This document shows, one piece after another, positions 33,770 through 42,822 of a stretch of 64,000 nucleotides of DNA. Below the pieces are notes generated by a model. The model saw only the letters and a program-made list of their open reading frames with translations. It made no database searches and was not told the origin of the DNA. The stretch spans positions 1 to 64,000 of the forward strand of contig CAZPWQ010000004.1 in assembly GCA_964590495.1 (NCBI GenBank), read 5' to 3'. The position numbers and the translations under genes were made by a program. How positions within the stretch are numbered: position 1 is the stretch's first letter; every line of letters begins with the position of its first letter. This DNA comes from CAZPWQ01 sp964590495. GTDB taxonomy: Bacteria > Bacteroidota > Rhodothermia > Balneolales > Balneolaceae.

Positions 33770-35731
33770 ATGTCCGATACCGTAGAAAAAAAGCGATACC
33801 TGAAATTACTGGCCAAACAGTATCCGACGATCAGGTCCGCTTCAACCGAGATCATCAACCTGAGCGCTATCATGGAGCTGCCGAAGGGGACAGAGCATTT
33901 TATCTCCGATATTCACGGTGAATATGAAGCTTTTCTGCACGTACTCAGAAATGGGTCCGGCTCTATAAAACGCCGTATAGACGAACTCTTTAAGAATACT
34001 CTTGATACCCGTGAAAGAAAGAACCTGGCAACACTTATCTACTATCCCGAGAAAAAGTTACCTCATATATTAAAGGATATTCAAAATACCGGTGACTGGT
34101 ACCGGAAAACCCTTTTCCAGCTTATCAAGTTGTGCCGCGTTTTTTCATCAAAATATACGAGAAGCAAAGTACGAAAAGCACTTCCGAAAGATTTCAGCTA
34201 TATAATTGAAGAGCTCCTCCATGAGCAGGAAAGCCTCAAAAACCGGCAGGAGTACTACAGCAGTATCATCGATACGATAATCGACACCCGGCGGGCCGAT
34301 GCATTTATCATTGCTATGGCACGACTGATACAGCGGCTTACTATCGCCCGTCTTCATGTAATCGGCGATGTGTACGACCGTGGTCCCGGTGCTCATATTA
34401 TCATGGATAAATTGGTAGAACATCACTCCGTGGATTTTCAATGGGGTAATCACGATATCGTCTGGATGGGAGCAGCGGCCGGAAGCAAAGCCTGTATGGC
34501 AAACGTAATACGTGTTTCTCTGCGCTACGCTAATATGGAAACCCTGGAGAACGGGTATGCTATCAGTATCCTCCCCCTGATGTCACTTGCCGTAGATGTA
34601 TATGGCGATGATCCCTGCAAGCAGTTCCGGCCTAAACAGGCGCTGGAAGGATTCACTGAAAATGAACAGCTTTTGATGGCCCGCATGCAAAAGGCGATCT
34701 CAATAATCCAGCTGAAACTGGAAGGACAGATCGTACAACGCCGGCCGCAGTACCAGATGGATGACCGCCTCCTGCTGGATAGAATCAACTATAATGAGGG
34801 TACCGTCCGGATCGGGGATAATACATATTCGTTGATCGACACCCATTTTCCAACCATTGGCCCGGAAGATCCCTACCGGTTATCCGATCTGGAAAAGTCT
34901 GTTATGGACAAGCTCAGTATCTCGTTTGAAAACAGCGAACGTTTACAGGAACATGTGCGATTTCTCTTTGCAAAAGGAAGTATGTATCGGGTGCAAAACG
35001 GAAACCTGCTGTACCACGGCTGTATTCCTATGACTCATAACGGGAAGCTCTGCCATTTTGTATTGGACGGAATAAATCACAGTCCCAAAAAGTTCATGGA
35101 CAGACTGGAACGGCTGGCACGACAGGGGTACTTTGCGAAAGACGATCCCGATAAAAAACAGTACGGCAGGGATACCATGTGGTATCTGTGGTGCGGGGCG
35201 CAATCTCCACTGTTCGGAAAGAAAAAAATGGCCACCTTCGAACGTTATTTTATTGATGATCCCGAAACTCATAAAGAGGATATGAACCCCTATTACGATT
35301 TTCGCACGAATCAGGATGTGGCTGAGGCAATTTTGTCGGAATTCGGACTCGATCCCGATACCGGACATATCATTAACGGACATGTCCCGGTAAAGGTGAA
35401 AAAAGGAGAAAGTCCGGTAAAAGCGGGTGGAAAGCTCATTGTTATCGACGGAGGTTTTGCTAAAGCGTACCAGGAAAAAACGGGAATCGCAGGCTATACG
35501 CTTATCTTCAACTCCTACGGGTTGTTGTTAGCCGCTCATCAACCCTTTGAATCCACACAAAAAGCGATTGAAGAGGAGCAGGATATTCATTCGGAAACAA
35601 GAATTCTGGAGCAGAACGACGAACGAATCCGCGTATGTGACACAGACAATGGCCGGAATACCCAAAAGCGAATAGACGACCTCAAGGAGCTGCTGCAGGC
35701 GTACCGGTCGGGATTGATAAAAGAATCGTAG
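33770..35731 (+). CDS. fbp: Fructose-1,6-bisphosphatase, class III
   Basis: The 653-residue protein is the class III (Firmicutes-type, calcineurin-fold) enzyme. It has metal motifs ISDIHGEYEAF (D47, H49), VIGDVYDRGPGAH, WGNHDIVWMGAAAG and NGHVPVKVKKGESPV, plus the characteristic IVIDGGFAKAYQ near the end. It removes the 1-phosphate of fructose-1,6-bisphosphate in gluconeogenesis. The length is normal. The gene is monocistronic and is bracketed by a 36-nt direct repeat, which could be a trace of its acquisition as a unit. Confidence 0.96.
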   Translation: MSDTVEKKRYLKLLAKQYPTIRSASTEIINLSAIMELPKGTEHFISDIHGEYEAFLHVLRNGSGSIKRRIDELFKNTLDTRERKNLATLIYYPEKKLPHILKDIQNTGDWYRKTLFQLIKLCRVFSSKYTRSKVRKALPKDFSYIIEELLHEQESLKNRQEYYSSIIDTIIDTRRADAFIIAMARLIQRLTIARLHVIGDVYDRGPGAHIIMDKLVEHHSVDFQWGNHDIVWMGAAAGSKACMANVIRVSLRYANMETLENGYAISILPLMSLAVDVYGDDPCKQFRPKQALEGFTENEQLLMARMQKAISIIQLKLEGQIVQRRPQYQMDDRLLLDRINYNEGTVRIGDNTYSLIDTHFPTIGPEDPYRLSDLEKSVMDKLSISFENSERLQEHVRFLFAKGSMYRVQNGNLLYHGCIPMTHNGKLCHFVLDGINHSPKKFMDRLERLARQGYFAKDDPDKKQYGRDTMWYLWCGAQSPLFGKKKMATFERYFIDDPETHKEDMNPYYDFRTNQDVAEAILSEFGLDPDTGHIINGHVPVKVKKGESPVKAGGKLIVIDGGFAKAYQEKTGIAGYTLIFNSYGLLLAAHQPFESTQKAIEEEQDIHSETRILEQNDERIRVCDTDNGRNTQKRIDDLKELLQAYRSGLIKES

Positions 35732-35775
35732 TCCGGTTACCAGATACTGGATGCCGGATGCCGGAGAGACGCAGC

Positions 35776-35811
35776 ATGTGATCCAATTCCTAATTCCCCA
35801 TTCCTAATTCC
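35776..35811. repeat. Direct repeat (copy 2) flanking fbp
   Basis: This is the second copy of the atgtgatccaattcctaatt repeat, 45 bp after the fbp stop and 18 bp before the end of the convergent DUF1080 gene. It is preceded by a ggatgccggatgccgga stutter. Confidence 0.85.
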
Positions 35812-35829
35812 TAATTCTCAATTCCTTCT

Positions 35830-36621
35830 TCATTCCAGCTCCTTAATTCTAATCTCCCTGAACTCCACCCCCTGTCCTTCGGCCTGGAGTCCGATATAGC
35901 CTTCCGTCAATGGTTTTCCGTCAACTTTTATATCAGGATCGTAACCGTTTGCCACCCCGCCCCCTATCTGTGGTTTGGTATACTCCAATACCTTCTCACC
36001 GTTAACTTTGTGAATGACCAGCGAATCACTGTAGACAATAAGATCGGCACTAACCCATTCATCCCATTTATAGGTATCGGAGGAAGAATTAATACAATGG
36101 CGGGGATCCATTTCCCCTTCGTAAAACACTTCGGTACCGGGAGAACACATATTTCCCGTGGGCCTGGATTCTCCCTCCTCTGCCTCAGCCAGCATTTGGT
36201 ACTCTACGGAAATGGGCCAGTCCTGCTCCTTGAGGATAGTGGCCGGATCCTGGGAATGAAACATTACTCCGCTGTTCCTGTAGGTATAACCGGGAGCGTC
36301 TTCCATCCATTGATCAGTAAACCGGTACTCAAACTTAAGGTGGTAGGAAGAAAAAGGCTCTTTATAAAACAGGTGTCCATAACGCTCGTCAAATTCCTCA
36401 TAATCATCATAATTTACCTGTATAACCCCATCGGTTACCCGGAAGGTATTGGCATAATTATCCCCCGCTTCATGGTGATGAATTTTGACGATCCAGTCAG
36501 TGAGATCTTTCCCGTTAAAAAGTGTCTGCCAATCTTCCTGATCTGTATCCTGGCCTTTGGAGCCACAGGAAATAAGGATCAGAACAACGGCCAGTGATAA
36601 AAGTATATTTAATTTTTTCAT
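35830..36621 (-). CDS. DUF1080 lipoprotein (second copy)
   Basis: The 263-residue protein has a short lipoprotein signal with lipobox ILISC near residue 19. The DUF1080 jelly-roll domain follows: WQTLFNGKDLTDWIVKIHHH, GHLFYKEPFSSYHLKFEYRF, NSGVMFHSQDP, VEYQMLAEAEEG and the final EFREIRIKELE. It is closer to the 3-keto-glycoside hydrolase/glycan-utilisation branch than the shorter protein at 15215, but no catalytic assignment is possible. The 81-bp spacing to the beta-lactamase-like gene upstream would allow one transcript. Confidence 0.88.
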   Translation of the reverse strand: MKKLNILLSLAVVLILISCGSKGQDTDQEDWQTLFNGKDLTDWIVKIHHHEAGDNYANTFRVTDGVIQVNYDDYEEFDERYGHLFYKEPFSSYHLKFEYRFTDQWMEDAPGYTYRNSGVMFHSQDPATILKEQDWPISVEYQMLAEAEEGESRPTGNMCSPGTEVFYEGEMDPRHCINSSSDTYKWDEWVSADLIVYSDSLVIHKVNGEKVLEYTKPQIGGGVANGYDPDIKVDGKPLTEGYIGLQAEGQGVEFREIRIKELE

Positions 36622-36702
36622 CCAACTATATGATTATCAGTTTTAATTTAAAATCTTGTGTATTTCTGTAATTCCGGCAGATTTTTAAACGGGGTACATA
36701 TC

Positions 36703-37968
36703 CTACTCATCCCGTACATAAGAGCCGTAAACCGCATCGCGGAAATCCTTGTGCAACCTTCCGTCAAAGGGAAATTTCTGTACGAAGAATACAGCTGTAA
36801 GCTCGTTCTCAGGATCGATCCAGAACAAGGTACTTGCCGCGCCGTCCCAGAAAAACTCACCGACGGTGCCCTGATTTTCTTCATCTGAAGCAGGCGGTTT
36901 CAATCGTACAGCAAAATCGATACCAAAGCCCACCTGCCCTTTGCTTGGCAGCCATAAACGCTCCGTTACCTCTTCGGAAAGATGGTTTGTTGCCATAAGT
37001 TTTACGGTTTCGGACTTAAGAATCCTGGCGCCGTTTAACTCACCCTCATTAAGCAGCATTCGTGTGAATGTCATATAATCATCGAGAGTGGAAGTATATC
37101 CCCACCCGCCGGGGGTAAGTGGTAAACGTGTGGTATTGAATGAAAGACCCTCTTCATCAGAAACTCTTACAAGGGAATCATCTTCGGTGTTATTATATAC
37201 AGTCGCCAGGCGGTCCCGGTCCTCTTCAGGGACAAAATAGCGTGTTTCAGCCATGCCTAGGGGATCAAGTATCTGTTCACTGACATACTCTTTGAAAGAT
37301 TGTCCCGAAAGGCGTTCTACAAGAACTGCCTGAACATCCACCGACGGACCATAATACCACTGCTCCCCGGGATGAAAGATCAGCGGAAGGCTTCCGAGCT
37401 TTTCTGCAAACTCAGTCAATGTGTTTTCCCTGGCCAACGGATTTGCCTCCTCCAACATTGGCCCTATGTATGGCTGGTTCGTATCATTCGCAAAACCGGA
37501 AGTGTGTCGCGTGAGGTCACGGATTGTCAATGCTCTTTTAGGTTCAACCAATATGGGATTTTCTTCCTCATCCAGGCCTTCAAGCACTTTTAAACCGGCA
37601 AACTCAGGCAGATATTCTGCAACGGGATCATCGAGTTGAAAAGCACCCTCTTCATAGAGCGTCATCAAAGCCACCCCGGTAATCGGCTTGGTCATGGAAT
37701 AAATCTGCACGATGGTATTACGGGCCATGGAAATTTCCGCTTCCCGGTCGGTATATCCGTAGGCGTTGAAATAAACTTCCCGGTTGTCTTCAAAAATAAG
37801 TGCAGAAGCACCGGCAACAGAACCGGATTCCACAAAACCGGCAAGTGTGGAATCGATACGTACAACGGCTTCGCCATCCACAACCACCTGGTCCGCCCCC
37901 ACCTCATTTCCAGAGCAAGAACTCAGAATAATTAAAACCCCCAGCAGTAAATACACCCATCGATTCAT
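36703..37968 (-). CDS. Class-C beta-lactamase-like serine hydrolase (lipoprotein)
   Basis: The 421-residue S12-family protein has a lipoprotein signal with lipobox LSSC at 15-18. The catalytic SxxK is in IYSMTKPITG (S91, K94). The second motif is YGPS rather than the classical YxN, and PGGWGYTSTLDDYMTFTRML lies further on. Such proteins are mostly esterases, D-aminopeptidases or muropeptide hydrolases rather than drug-resistance enzymes, and nothing here argues for beta-lactam resistance. It is probably outer-membrane or periplasmic. It faces away from the GntP permease gene. Confidence 0.88.
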   Translation of the reverse strand: MNRWVYLLLGVLIILSSCSGNEVGADQVVVDGEAVVRIDSTLAGFVESGSVAGASALIFEDNREVYFNAYGYTDREAEISMARNTIVQIYSMTKPITGVALMTLYEEGAFQLDDPVAEYLPEFAGLKVLEGLDEEENPILVEPKRALTIRDLTRHTSGFANDTNQPYIGPMLEEANPLARENTLTEFAEKLGSLPLIFHPGEQWYYGPSVDVQAVLVERLSGQSFKEYVSEQILDPLGMAETRYFVPEEDRDRLATVYNNTEDDSLVRVSDEEGLSFNTTRLPLTPGGWGYTSTLDDYMTFTRMLLNEGELNGARILKSETVKLMATNHLSEEVTERLWLPSKGQVGFGIDFAVRLKPPASDEENQGTVGEFFWDGAASTLFWIDPENELTAVFFVQKFPFDGRLHKDFRDAVYGSYVRDE

Positions 37969-38065
37969 TGTTTCTCCTTCCGGCTATTTCTTTTTTGTTA
38001 TATGCACTGAGAATAAACATCTCAGAAAGAAGGTGCCAATTTATTTCAAACTTTAAAAACAACCA

Positions 38066-38106
38066 ACATCCGGAATCTGGTATCCGGAATCCGGAATCTG
38101 GCATCC
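38066..38106. repeat. ATCCGGAATCTGGTATCCGG stutter
   Basis: The word atccggaatctgg is repeated with small changes (acatccggaatctggtatcc, ggaatccggaatctggcatc) in the gap between the beta-lactamase-like gene and the permease. Related words occur at 13842 and 35740. Confidence 0.65.
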
Positions 38107-38160
38107 AGCCACTTTTTCTATTATAATAAAAGCTGAATTCAAACAAAGAAAAGAGGTCAT

Positions 38161-39519
38161 TTGCACGGATATCTGTTGATCGGGCTGCTGATTGCGGCTA
38201 TTCTGTTTATTGTTTACAGTACGGCTAAAGTAAAACTACATCCTTTTTTGGCACTCCTGCTGGCCTGTTTCGGGGTGGGACTCCTCTCCGGGCTACCGGC
38301 CGCAGAAACGATTACTGCCATCACCGACGGATTCGGCGGGACCCTCGGCTCCATCGGTATAGTGATAGCCGCCGGTACTATTATCGGTGCTTTGCTTGAG
38401 AAAAGCGGCGGAACGGTAGTAATCGCAAACCTGGTCGTCGGCTGGATCGGCAAAGCGCGTTCAGCGTTGGCGATGAGCATTACGGGTGCCATTGTGTCCA
38501 TACCGGTTTTCAGCGACTCTGGATTCATTATCCTTTCCCCGCTGAACCGTTCATTGGCATCCAAAGCCAATAAATCACTTGCACTGTATGCAGTGGCGCT
38601 TAGTATGGGGCTCTACGCCACACATGTTTTTGTGCCACCCACGCCCGGGCCAATCGCCGCAGCTGGTACACTGGAAGCGGACATCGGATCGGTCATCCTG
38701 CTGGGTATTGTGGTTACAATCCCGGTTATAATCGTTACCTATCTATTTGCTGTAGCTATGGGTAAGCGAATATATATCGATCCCGAATCCTCACCGACCG
38801 CTGAACAGGATATCAGTGAGCAGACAGATGAGATAGATGACAAAAATCTGCCTGGTGCAGTCACTGCCCTGCTCCCGATTTTGCTTCCCGTGGTGCTGAT
38901 TTCTCTCGGCTCCGTCGCTTCGCTACCGGCCGAACCGTTCGGCCAGGGGTGGGCTGCCGCCACCATTCTTTTTCTCGGGGACCCGAATACGGCTCTCATC
39001 ATCGGTGTACTGCTGGCTTTTCGCACCGTCCCCGACCGCGGACCGAAAGTGTACGGCGAATGGGTCGGTAAGGGATTAAAAAGTGCGGGAGTTATTATAT
39101 TGATTACCGGAGCCGGCGGTGCTTTCGGCAATGTACTTCGCGCCACCGATATCGGCACCTTCCTTGGTGAGAGTCTGGCCGCCTGGAACATCGGTATCCT
39201 GCTGCCTTTCCTGATTGCTGCCGCTCTGAAAACAGCACAGGGATCGTCGACTGTGGCCATCATCACTACCGCCTCCATCATGGTGCCCCTCCTCTCCGGC
39301 ATCGGCCTGGCAGAGGGATTGGGTCCGGCGCTCGCTACACTAGCTATCGGAGCGGGGGCTATGACTGTCTCACATGCCAACGACAGTTATTTCTGGGTGG
39401 TAAGTCAGTTTTCGGGGATGGATGTCTCCCAGGCCTACCGCCTGCAGACGCTGGGATCGGCCGTCGCGGGAGTTACGGGAATGGCCGTGGTTTTTGTGAT
39501 GAGTTGGTTTTTAGTGTAG
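38161..39519 (+). CDS. GntP-family gluconate/organic-acid permease
   Basis: The 452-residue protein has about 12 membrane spans and GntP hallmarks: PVFSDSGFIILSPLNRSLA, GLYATHVFVPPTPGPIAAAG, ITGAGGAFGNVLRATDIG and SHANDSYFWVVSQFSGM. The family imports gluconate or related sugar acids with protons. The start is TTG at 38161, eight bases behind an agaggt ribosome site; no ATG lies near the start of the first helix. There is no kinase or dehydratase neighbour. The sugar-acid genes at 24011-27700 could use its substrate, but a link is speculative. Confidence 0.92.
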   Translation: MHGYLLIGLLIAAILFIVYSTAKVKLHPFLALLLACFGVGLLSGLPAAETITAITDGFGGTLGSIGIVIAAGTIIGALLEKSGGTVVIANLVVGWIGKARSALAMSITGAIVSIPVFSDSGFIILSPLNRSLASKANKSLALYAVALSMGLYATHVFVPPTPGPIAAAGTLEADIGSVILLGIVVTIPVIIVTYLFAVAMGKRIYIDPESSPTAEQDISEQTDEIDDKNLPGAVTALLPILLPVVLISLGSVASLPAEPFGQGWAAATILFLGDPNTALIIGVLLAFRTVPDRGPKVYGEWVGKGLKSAGVIILITGAGGAFGNVLRATDIGTFLGESLAAWNIGILLPFLIAAALKTAQGSSTVAIITTASIMVPLLSGIGLAEGLGPALATLAIGAGAMTVSHANDSYFWVVSQFSGMDVSQAYRLQTLGSAVAGVTGMAVVFVMSWFLV

Positions 39520-39657
39520 TAGTAAGTAGAAGGTAAAAAGTAGAAAGTAAAGGGCCGCGGATTATCACGAATGGGAACTGATCTGTAAATATTTGTGTGA
39601 ATCTGTGGCTGTATTATATTTTTGTATTCAGCAGAATAACTTTAGTGTTTATAAATT

Positions 39658-40458
39658 ATGAAATTATACAGTCACATAATCCTATTTCTGTTAATCTACT
39701 TTTCTACACAATTCGTACAGGCGCAGATTTCTTTTGAAACCGTTGCAATATTTCCGGCGGAGGAAGCACACCAGGCGGTGGCCGTGGATTCAAGTCACTT
39801 TTATGCGATCGCGTCCCGCTCCATCGGCAAATATGATAAAGAAACGGGCGGAAAGATTGATGAGTGGAAAGAAAAAGATGATGGTCCCATTCTTCATCTC
39901 GACAGCGGCGTTATCGTCGACGGCAAACTCTATGCCGCTCATTCCAATTATCCGGAAATACCGATGACCAGCTCGGTGGAGGTCTGGGATACCCAGTCGA
40001 TGATGCACTACGGCAGCTACAGTTTCGGCATAAACAAGGGATCTCTCACCTGGATCGACCGGCACAACGGATACTGGTGGGGTACTTTTGCACATTACGA
40101 TGAGTTCGAGCAGGAGATCGGCAAAGACAACCGGTGGACCACCCTCGTCCGTTTCGATGACGAATGGAACATTCTCGACTCGTGGGTATTTCCCACAGAG
40201 GTTCTTGACCGGTTCGACGGCAAAAGCAATTCCGGCGGCTCCTGGGGAACCGACGGACTTCTTTACCTGTCGGGACACGACAGGGGTGAACTTTATGCCA
40301 TAAGACTTCCTGAAGCGGGATCCGAACTGGTGCTGGTGGATATCATTTCCGTGGAAAGCGAAGGCCAGGGTATAGCCTGGGACCGTTCAGAACCGGGCAA
40401 TCTCTACACCATCATACGCAGTACACGAGAGGTGGTGATATCGAGAAAATCGCCATAG
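39658..40458 (+). CDS. Exported beta-propeller-like protein of unknown function
   Basis: The 266-residue protein begins with a clear signal peptide (MKLYSHIILFLLIYFSTQFV, cleavage near QAQ). The rest consists of strand-turn-strand repeats rich in Trp/Tyr/Asp such as HFYAIASRSIGKYDKETGG, LTWIDRHNGYWWGTFAHYDE and GTDGLLYLSGHDRGELYAIR, suggesting a propeller. I do not recognise the family and see no catalytic motif. It is alone between the permease and the tRNA. Confidence 0.7.
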   Translation: MKLYSHIILFLLIYFSTQFVQAQISFETVAIFPAEEAHQAVAVDSSHFYAIASRSIGKYDKETGGKIDEWKEKDDGPILHLDSGVIVDGKLYAAHSNYPEIPMTSSVEVWDTQSMMHYGSYSFGINKGSLTWIDRHNGYWWGTFAHYDEFEQEIGKDNRWTTLVRFDDEWNILDSWVFPTEVLDRFDGKSNSGGSWGTDGLLYLSGHDRGELYAIRLPEAGSELVLVDIISVESEGQGIAWDRSEPGNLYTIIRSTREVVISRKSP

Positions 40459-40487
40459 CTATCTGCTGGTTCAGTACCTGTATTACA

Positions 40488-40515
40488 GGCTGGTTCAAGC
40501 GTCCACGCTTGAACC
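40488..40515. repeat. 28-nt palindromic repeat, inverted identical copy of 5622-5649
   Basis: This is the exact reverse complement of the element at 5622-5649: ggc, then a near-perfect palindrome of 11-bp arms around a 2-nt centre. It lies 30 bp after the propeller-like gene and could act as a transcription-end hairpin, though no T run follows. Confidence 0.88.
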
Positions 40516-40694
40516 TTTACTCGGACGAGACAGAAATTTACGGTTGTACATTCCAAAACCGCAGTATTTAAAAGCGAAGAATTGATATTTTCCAATCGGG
40601 AATAAAACCTAAATTCTGTCAATTCTGTATTGTAGATATAATCATTAAAGCCTTATATTAGGCGTCTTGTTAATAAGCACGGAAGAAAGTACCT

Positions 40695-40782
40695 GCCCGA
40701 GTGGCGGAATTGGTAGACGCGTTGGACTTAAAATCCAATGGGCATCTAAATGCCCGTGTCGGTTCGAGTCCGACCTCGGGTA
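40695..40782 (+). tRNA. tRNA-Leu (anticodon UAA)
   Basis: The 88-nt cloverleaf has acceptor arm gcccgag paired with ctcgggt (first pair G-T), D arm with tggtagac, anticodon stem ttgga/tccaa with loop CTTAAAA (anticodon TAA at 40729-40731), a long variable arm gggcatctaaatgccc typical of leucine, and T arm gtcggttcgagtccgac. The discriminator base is A; CCA is not encoded. Confidence 0.97.
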
Positions 40783-40843
40783 CTTTCTTTTTTCTTTATT
40801 GAAAGCAAATCTTTTACTACAGCAAACCTACTCAGTAACAGCA

Positions 40844-40890
40844 GTCGGACCCGATGGGGTTAATCGGGGAGTCCGACCTCGTGTACTTTC
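40844..40890 (+). other. Degenerate duplicate of the tRNA-Leu 3' end
   Basis: The segment gagtccgacctcgtgtactttc matches the tRNA's own 3' end and trailing bases with one mismatch in 22. A T-stem half, gtcgg, starts the segment, but the T loop is replaced by an insertion containing cccgatggggttaatcgggg. The copy lies about 60 bp behind the real tRNA and just before a secF fragment. It cannot be a functional tRNA. An attachment-site scar is a likely origin. Confidence 0.75.
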
Positions 40891-40918
40891 CTCATTTTCG
40901 GTTAATGGGCACATCCCA

Positions 40919-41320
40919 TCAAACTCTACCAAACCGGACTATCTTTTTCTTTTTGCTTTTAACACTGTGTTTAACCGGCAGGTCAATCACAAGAGGGCAG
41001 GAAAAAAAGATAGTGCTGTAGGTGCCCAGGATGATTCCCACCAGCAGGGCGAATGAAAAGCCTTTGAGTGCGGCTCCGCCGAACAGGAAGAGAACCGTCA
41101 CTACAAAAAGGGTTGTCAGCGACGTTACCACCGTACGGCTCAGTGTCTGGTTCACGCTGGTATTCACCAGTTCCGGCCAGTCAAGATTCCGGCGCATGAG
41201 GCGGTTTTCACGGATCCGGTCGAACACCACAATAGTGTCGTTCAGCGAGTACCCGATGATGGTCAGTAAAGCGGCAATCAGGGTCTGGTCAATATCCATG
41301 TTGAAGGGCAGGATGACATC
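40919..41320 (-). pseudogene. secF: C-terminal fragment of secF (SecF/SecDF translocon)
   Basis: The frame encodes only the last third of SecF, beginning near LPFNMDIDQTLIAALLT and including IIGYSLNDTIVVFDRIREN, VNQTLSRTVVTSLTT and GIILGTYSTIFFSCPLVIDL. Complete SecF has about 300 residues and six membrane spans; here the N-terminal half is absent. The frame continues a few codons upstream of the first ATG (41299) into NSPSKSSD, which no longer resembles SecF. The homology therefore breaks near 41320 in unrelated AT-rich sequence. It is a remnant beside the tRNA-Leu scar and probably non-functional. A full copy presumably exists elsewhere. Confidence 0.82.
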
Positions 41321-41433
41321 ACTTGACTTGCTTGGTGAATTATAAATTGAAATTACGACTAATTTTAATTAGTCAATATATATTTTTTAATATTTCATCG
41401 AATTAATCTACGCCCCTTAACCCCGACCCAACT

Positions 41434-41829
41434 CTATTTATGGTTGAAAAAGCTGATTAACTCATTTGCACGTATCAATGATTCAAACCAGTTACGGAAA
41501 TCATTGCCAGTCGCCTCAAGTTCGATATATGCCAGTCCAATCGCATCAAGATAATTAAGCCTGATGTTATCCAATCCCGCCAATCCGGCTGTCTTCAAAT
41601 CAGTACGCATGCGATACTTTATATTTTGCAACCGTGTAGCAGCATAACTAAAATGTTCTTCTTTAAAAGGTTTTTTATCTGACAGGTAATTGTAAAGATT
41701 ATTCATTTCATCATTATACCATTCAACACGTTCAAAAATGGTTTTCCCAAACCAATCATTATGTAATTTCTTCATCATTGCATCAATATTTTTATTATTG
41801 TTTTTCTTTCGCCCAACATAAGGTCGCAT
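41434..41829 (-). CDS. Hypothetical 131-residue protein in the tRNA-Leu region
   Basis: I do not recognise the family. The protein has a basic N-terminus (MRPYVGRKKNNNKNIDAMMK) and an otherwise helical body with many aromatic residues: WFGKTIFERVEWYNDEMNNL, NDFRNWFESLIRANEL. It has no signal peptide or membrane span. Base composition is more AT-rich than in neighbouring genes (many lysine/asparagine codons), which fits recent acquisition at the tRNA scar. That is inference. No integrase is nearby. Confidence 0.55.
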   Translation of the reverse strand: MRPYVGRKKNNNKNIDAMMKKLHNDWFGKTIFERVEWYNDEMNNLYNYLSDKKPFKEEHFSYAATRLQNIKYRMRTDLKTAGLAGLDNIRLNYLDAIGLAYIELEATGNDFRNWFESLIRANELISFFNHK

Positions 41830-42103
41830 GACTTGCTATGACCCAATATTTTCTATGAAATGTCTGTAGAAAAAGATGAGTACATGCCGGTCATAGTCAT
41901 CAAAGGTAAAGATGTACCTTTATTAGGAACTCGATTAGTAAGTACCGGCTCATATTACTTTTATTTGTATACTATTTATTTACCTACCACCTCTAATTGG
42001 AATAGATGAAATAAATGAAAAACTATTAAAATAAGGGGAATAAAGTCCATACGTTCCCGTTGAGGAATTAACTAAGTTTAAATCTATAACAGACAGATTT
42101 CAT
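41830..42103. other. AT-rich intergenic region, possible tiny ORF
   Basis: These 274 bp separate divergent genes. A 49-codon plus-strand frame at 41860-42009 starts MSVEKDEYMPVIVIKGKDVP, but it lacks a ribosome site and known relatives. I would not call it a gene. No repeat is visible. Confidence 0.35.
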
Positions 42104-42655
42104 ATGTTCAAATACTTAACAGCACTCTTACTAGGAATTTCATTAATCAGCTGTCAGAATGACTCTCCCGAGGATACTGCCCAAGAGCAGCCGGGACAGA
42201 TGCAGCAACCGGCTCCGAATCAAATGCAGCAATCTCCTCCGGATATTGATGTCTCAGATGATGAGATCGGATTGTTTGCGGATGCAGTTATGAATGTTCA
42301 GGAAGTCCAGATGGGCTCGCAGCAGGATATGATGAAGATTATTCAGGATGAAGGACTCGATGTAGAAACATATAACCAGGTTGCACAGGGACTTCAAACG
42401 GGTCAATCTGCAGATGAACTTGACGTAACAGAGGAAGAGATGGAAAAATTTAATAATGCTTCTGAAGAAATCGAGGGAATGCAGCAAGATATGCAGGATG
42501 AGATAGAAACTGCTATTGAAGATGCCGGTATGGAGATGGCACGATTCGAGGAAATCAACCGGGCTGTCGAACAGGATCCGGAACTTCAGCAAAAAGTGAG
42601 GGCTGAACTGCAATCAGAACAAATGCAACAGCAACCACAGGGACCTCAAAACTGA
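42104..42655 (+). CDS. DUF4168 lipoprotein
   Basis: The 183-residue protein has a lipoprotein signal with lipobox LISC at 14-17, a Gln/Met/Pro-rich linker (QPGQMQQPAPNQMQQSPP) and two copies of the DUF4168 helical pattern: DVSDDEIGLFADAVMNVQEV and VTEEEMEKFNNASEEIEGMQ. It ends in a second Gln-rich tail. The family is exported and of unknown function. A strong terminator follows directly. Confidence 0.87.
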   Translation: MFKYLTALLLGISLISCQNDSPEDTAQEQPGQMQQPAPNQMQQSPPDIDVSDDEIGLFADAVMNVQEVQMGSQQDMMKIIQDEGLDVETYNQVAQGLQTGQSADELDVTEEEMEKFNNASEEIEGMQQDMQDEIETAIEDAGMEMARFEEINRAVEQDPELQQKVRAELQSEQMQQQPQGPQN

Positions 42656-42686
42656 TCATTTATTAGAACAGGACACCACAAAAGCG

Positions 42687-42723
42687 AACCCCGTTACACA
42701 TATTGTGTGACGGGGTTTTGTTT
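42687..42723 (+). terminator. Rho-independent terminator of the DUF4168 gene
   Basis: A 14-bp stem (aaccccgttacaca with tgtgtgacggggtt) has a 3-nt loop and is followed by ttttgttttt. Confidence 0.92.
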
Positions 42724-42822
42724 TTGAACGCATATTTTTGAAAACCATGAATAAAAAATACAAAGACTGTATTCAATCCTTATATTGCCACGAACAGATG
42801 CTATTTGACCTCAACTTATAAT

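Noticed and set aside
36703..37968. Antibiotic-resistance beta-lactamase
   Set aside because: The protein is a lipoprotein with a YGPS second motif and resembles S12 esterases/peptidases. Nothing specific for drug hydrolysis is seen.
38739..39380. 213-codon minus-strand frame inside the permease gene
   Set aside because: It is a mirror frame of a GC-richer membrane-protein gene, with Arg/Pro/Ala-rich random composition and no family resemblance.
40667..41056. 129-codon plus-strand frame across the tRNA
   Set aside because: It reads through tRNA-Leu, its degenerate copy and the antisense of the secF fragment, so it cannot be a real gene.
41434..41829. Integrase or excisionase at the tRNA scar
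   Set aside because: The 131-residue protein has no tyrosine-recombinase R-H-R-Y pattern and no helix-turn-helix typical of excisionases.
41860..42009. 49-codon plus-strand frame (MSVEKDEYMPVIVIKGKDVP start)
   Set aside because: It lacks a ribosome site, has an AT-driven C-terminus and has no recognisable relatives. It is kept only as a remark on the intergenic region.
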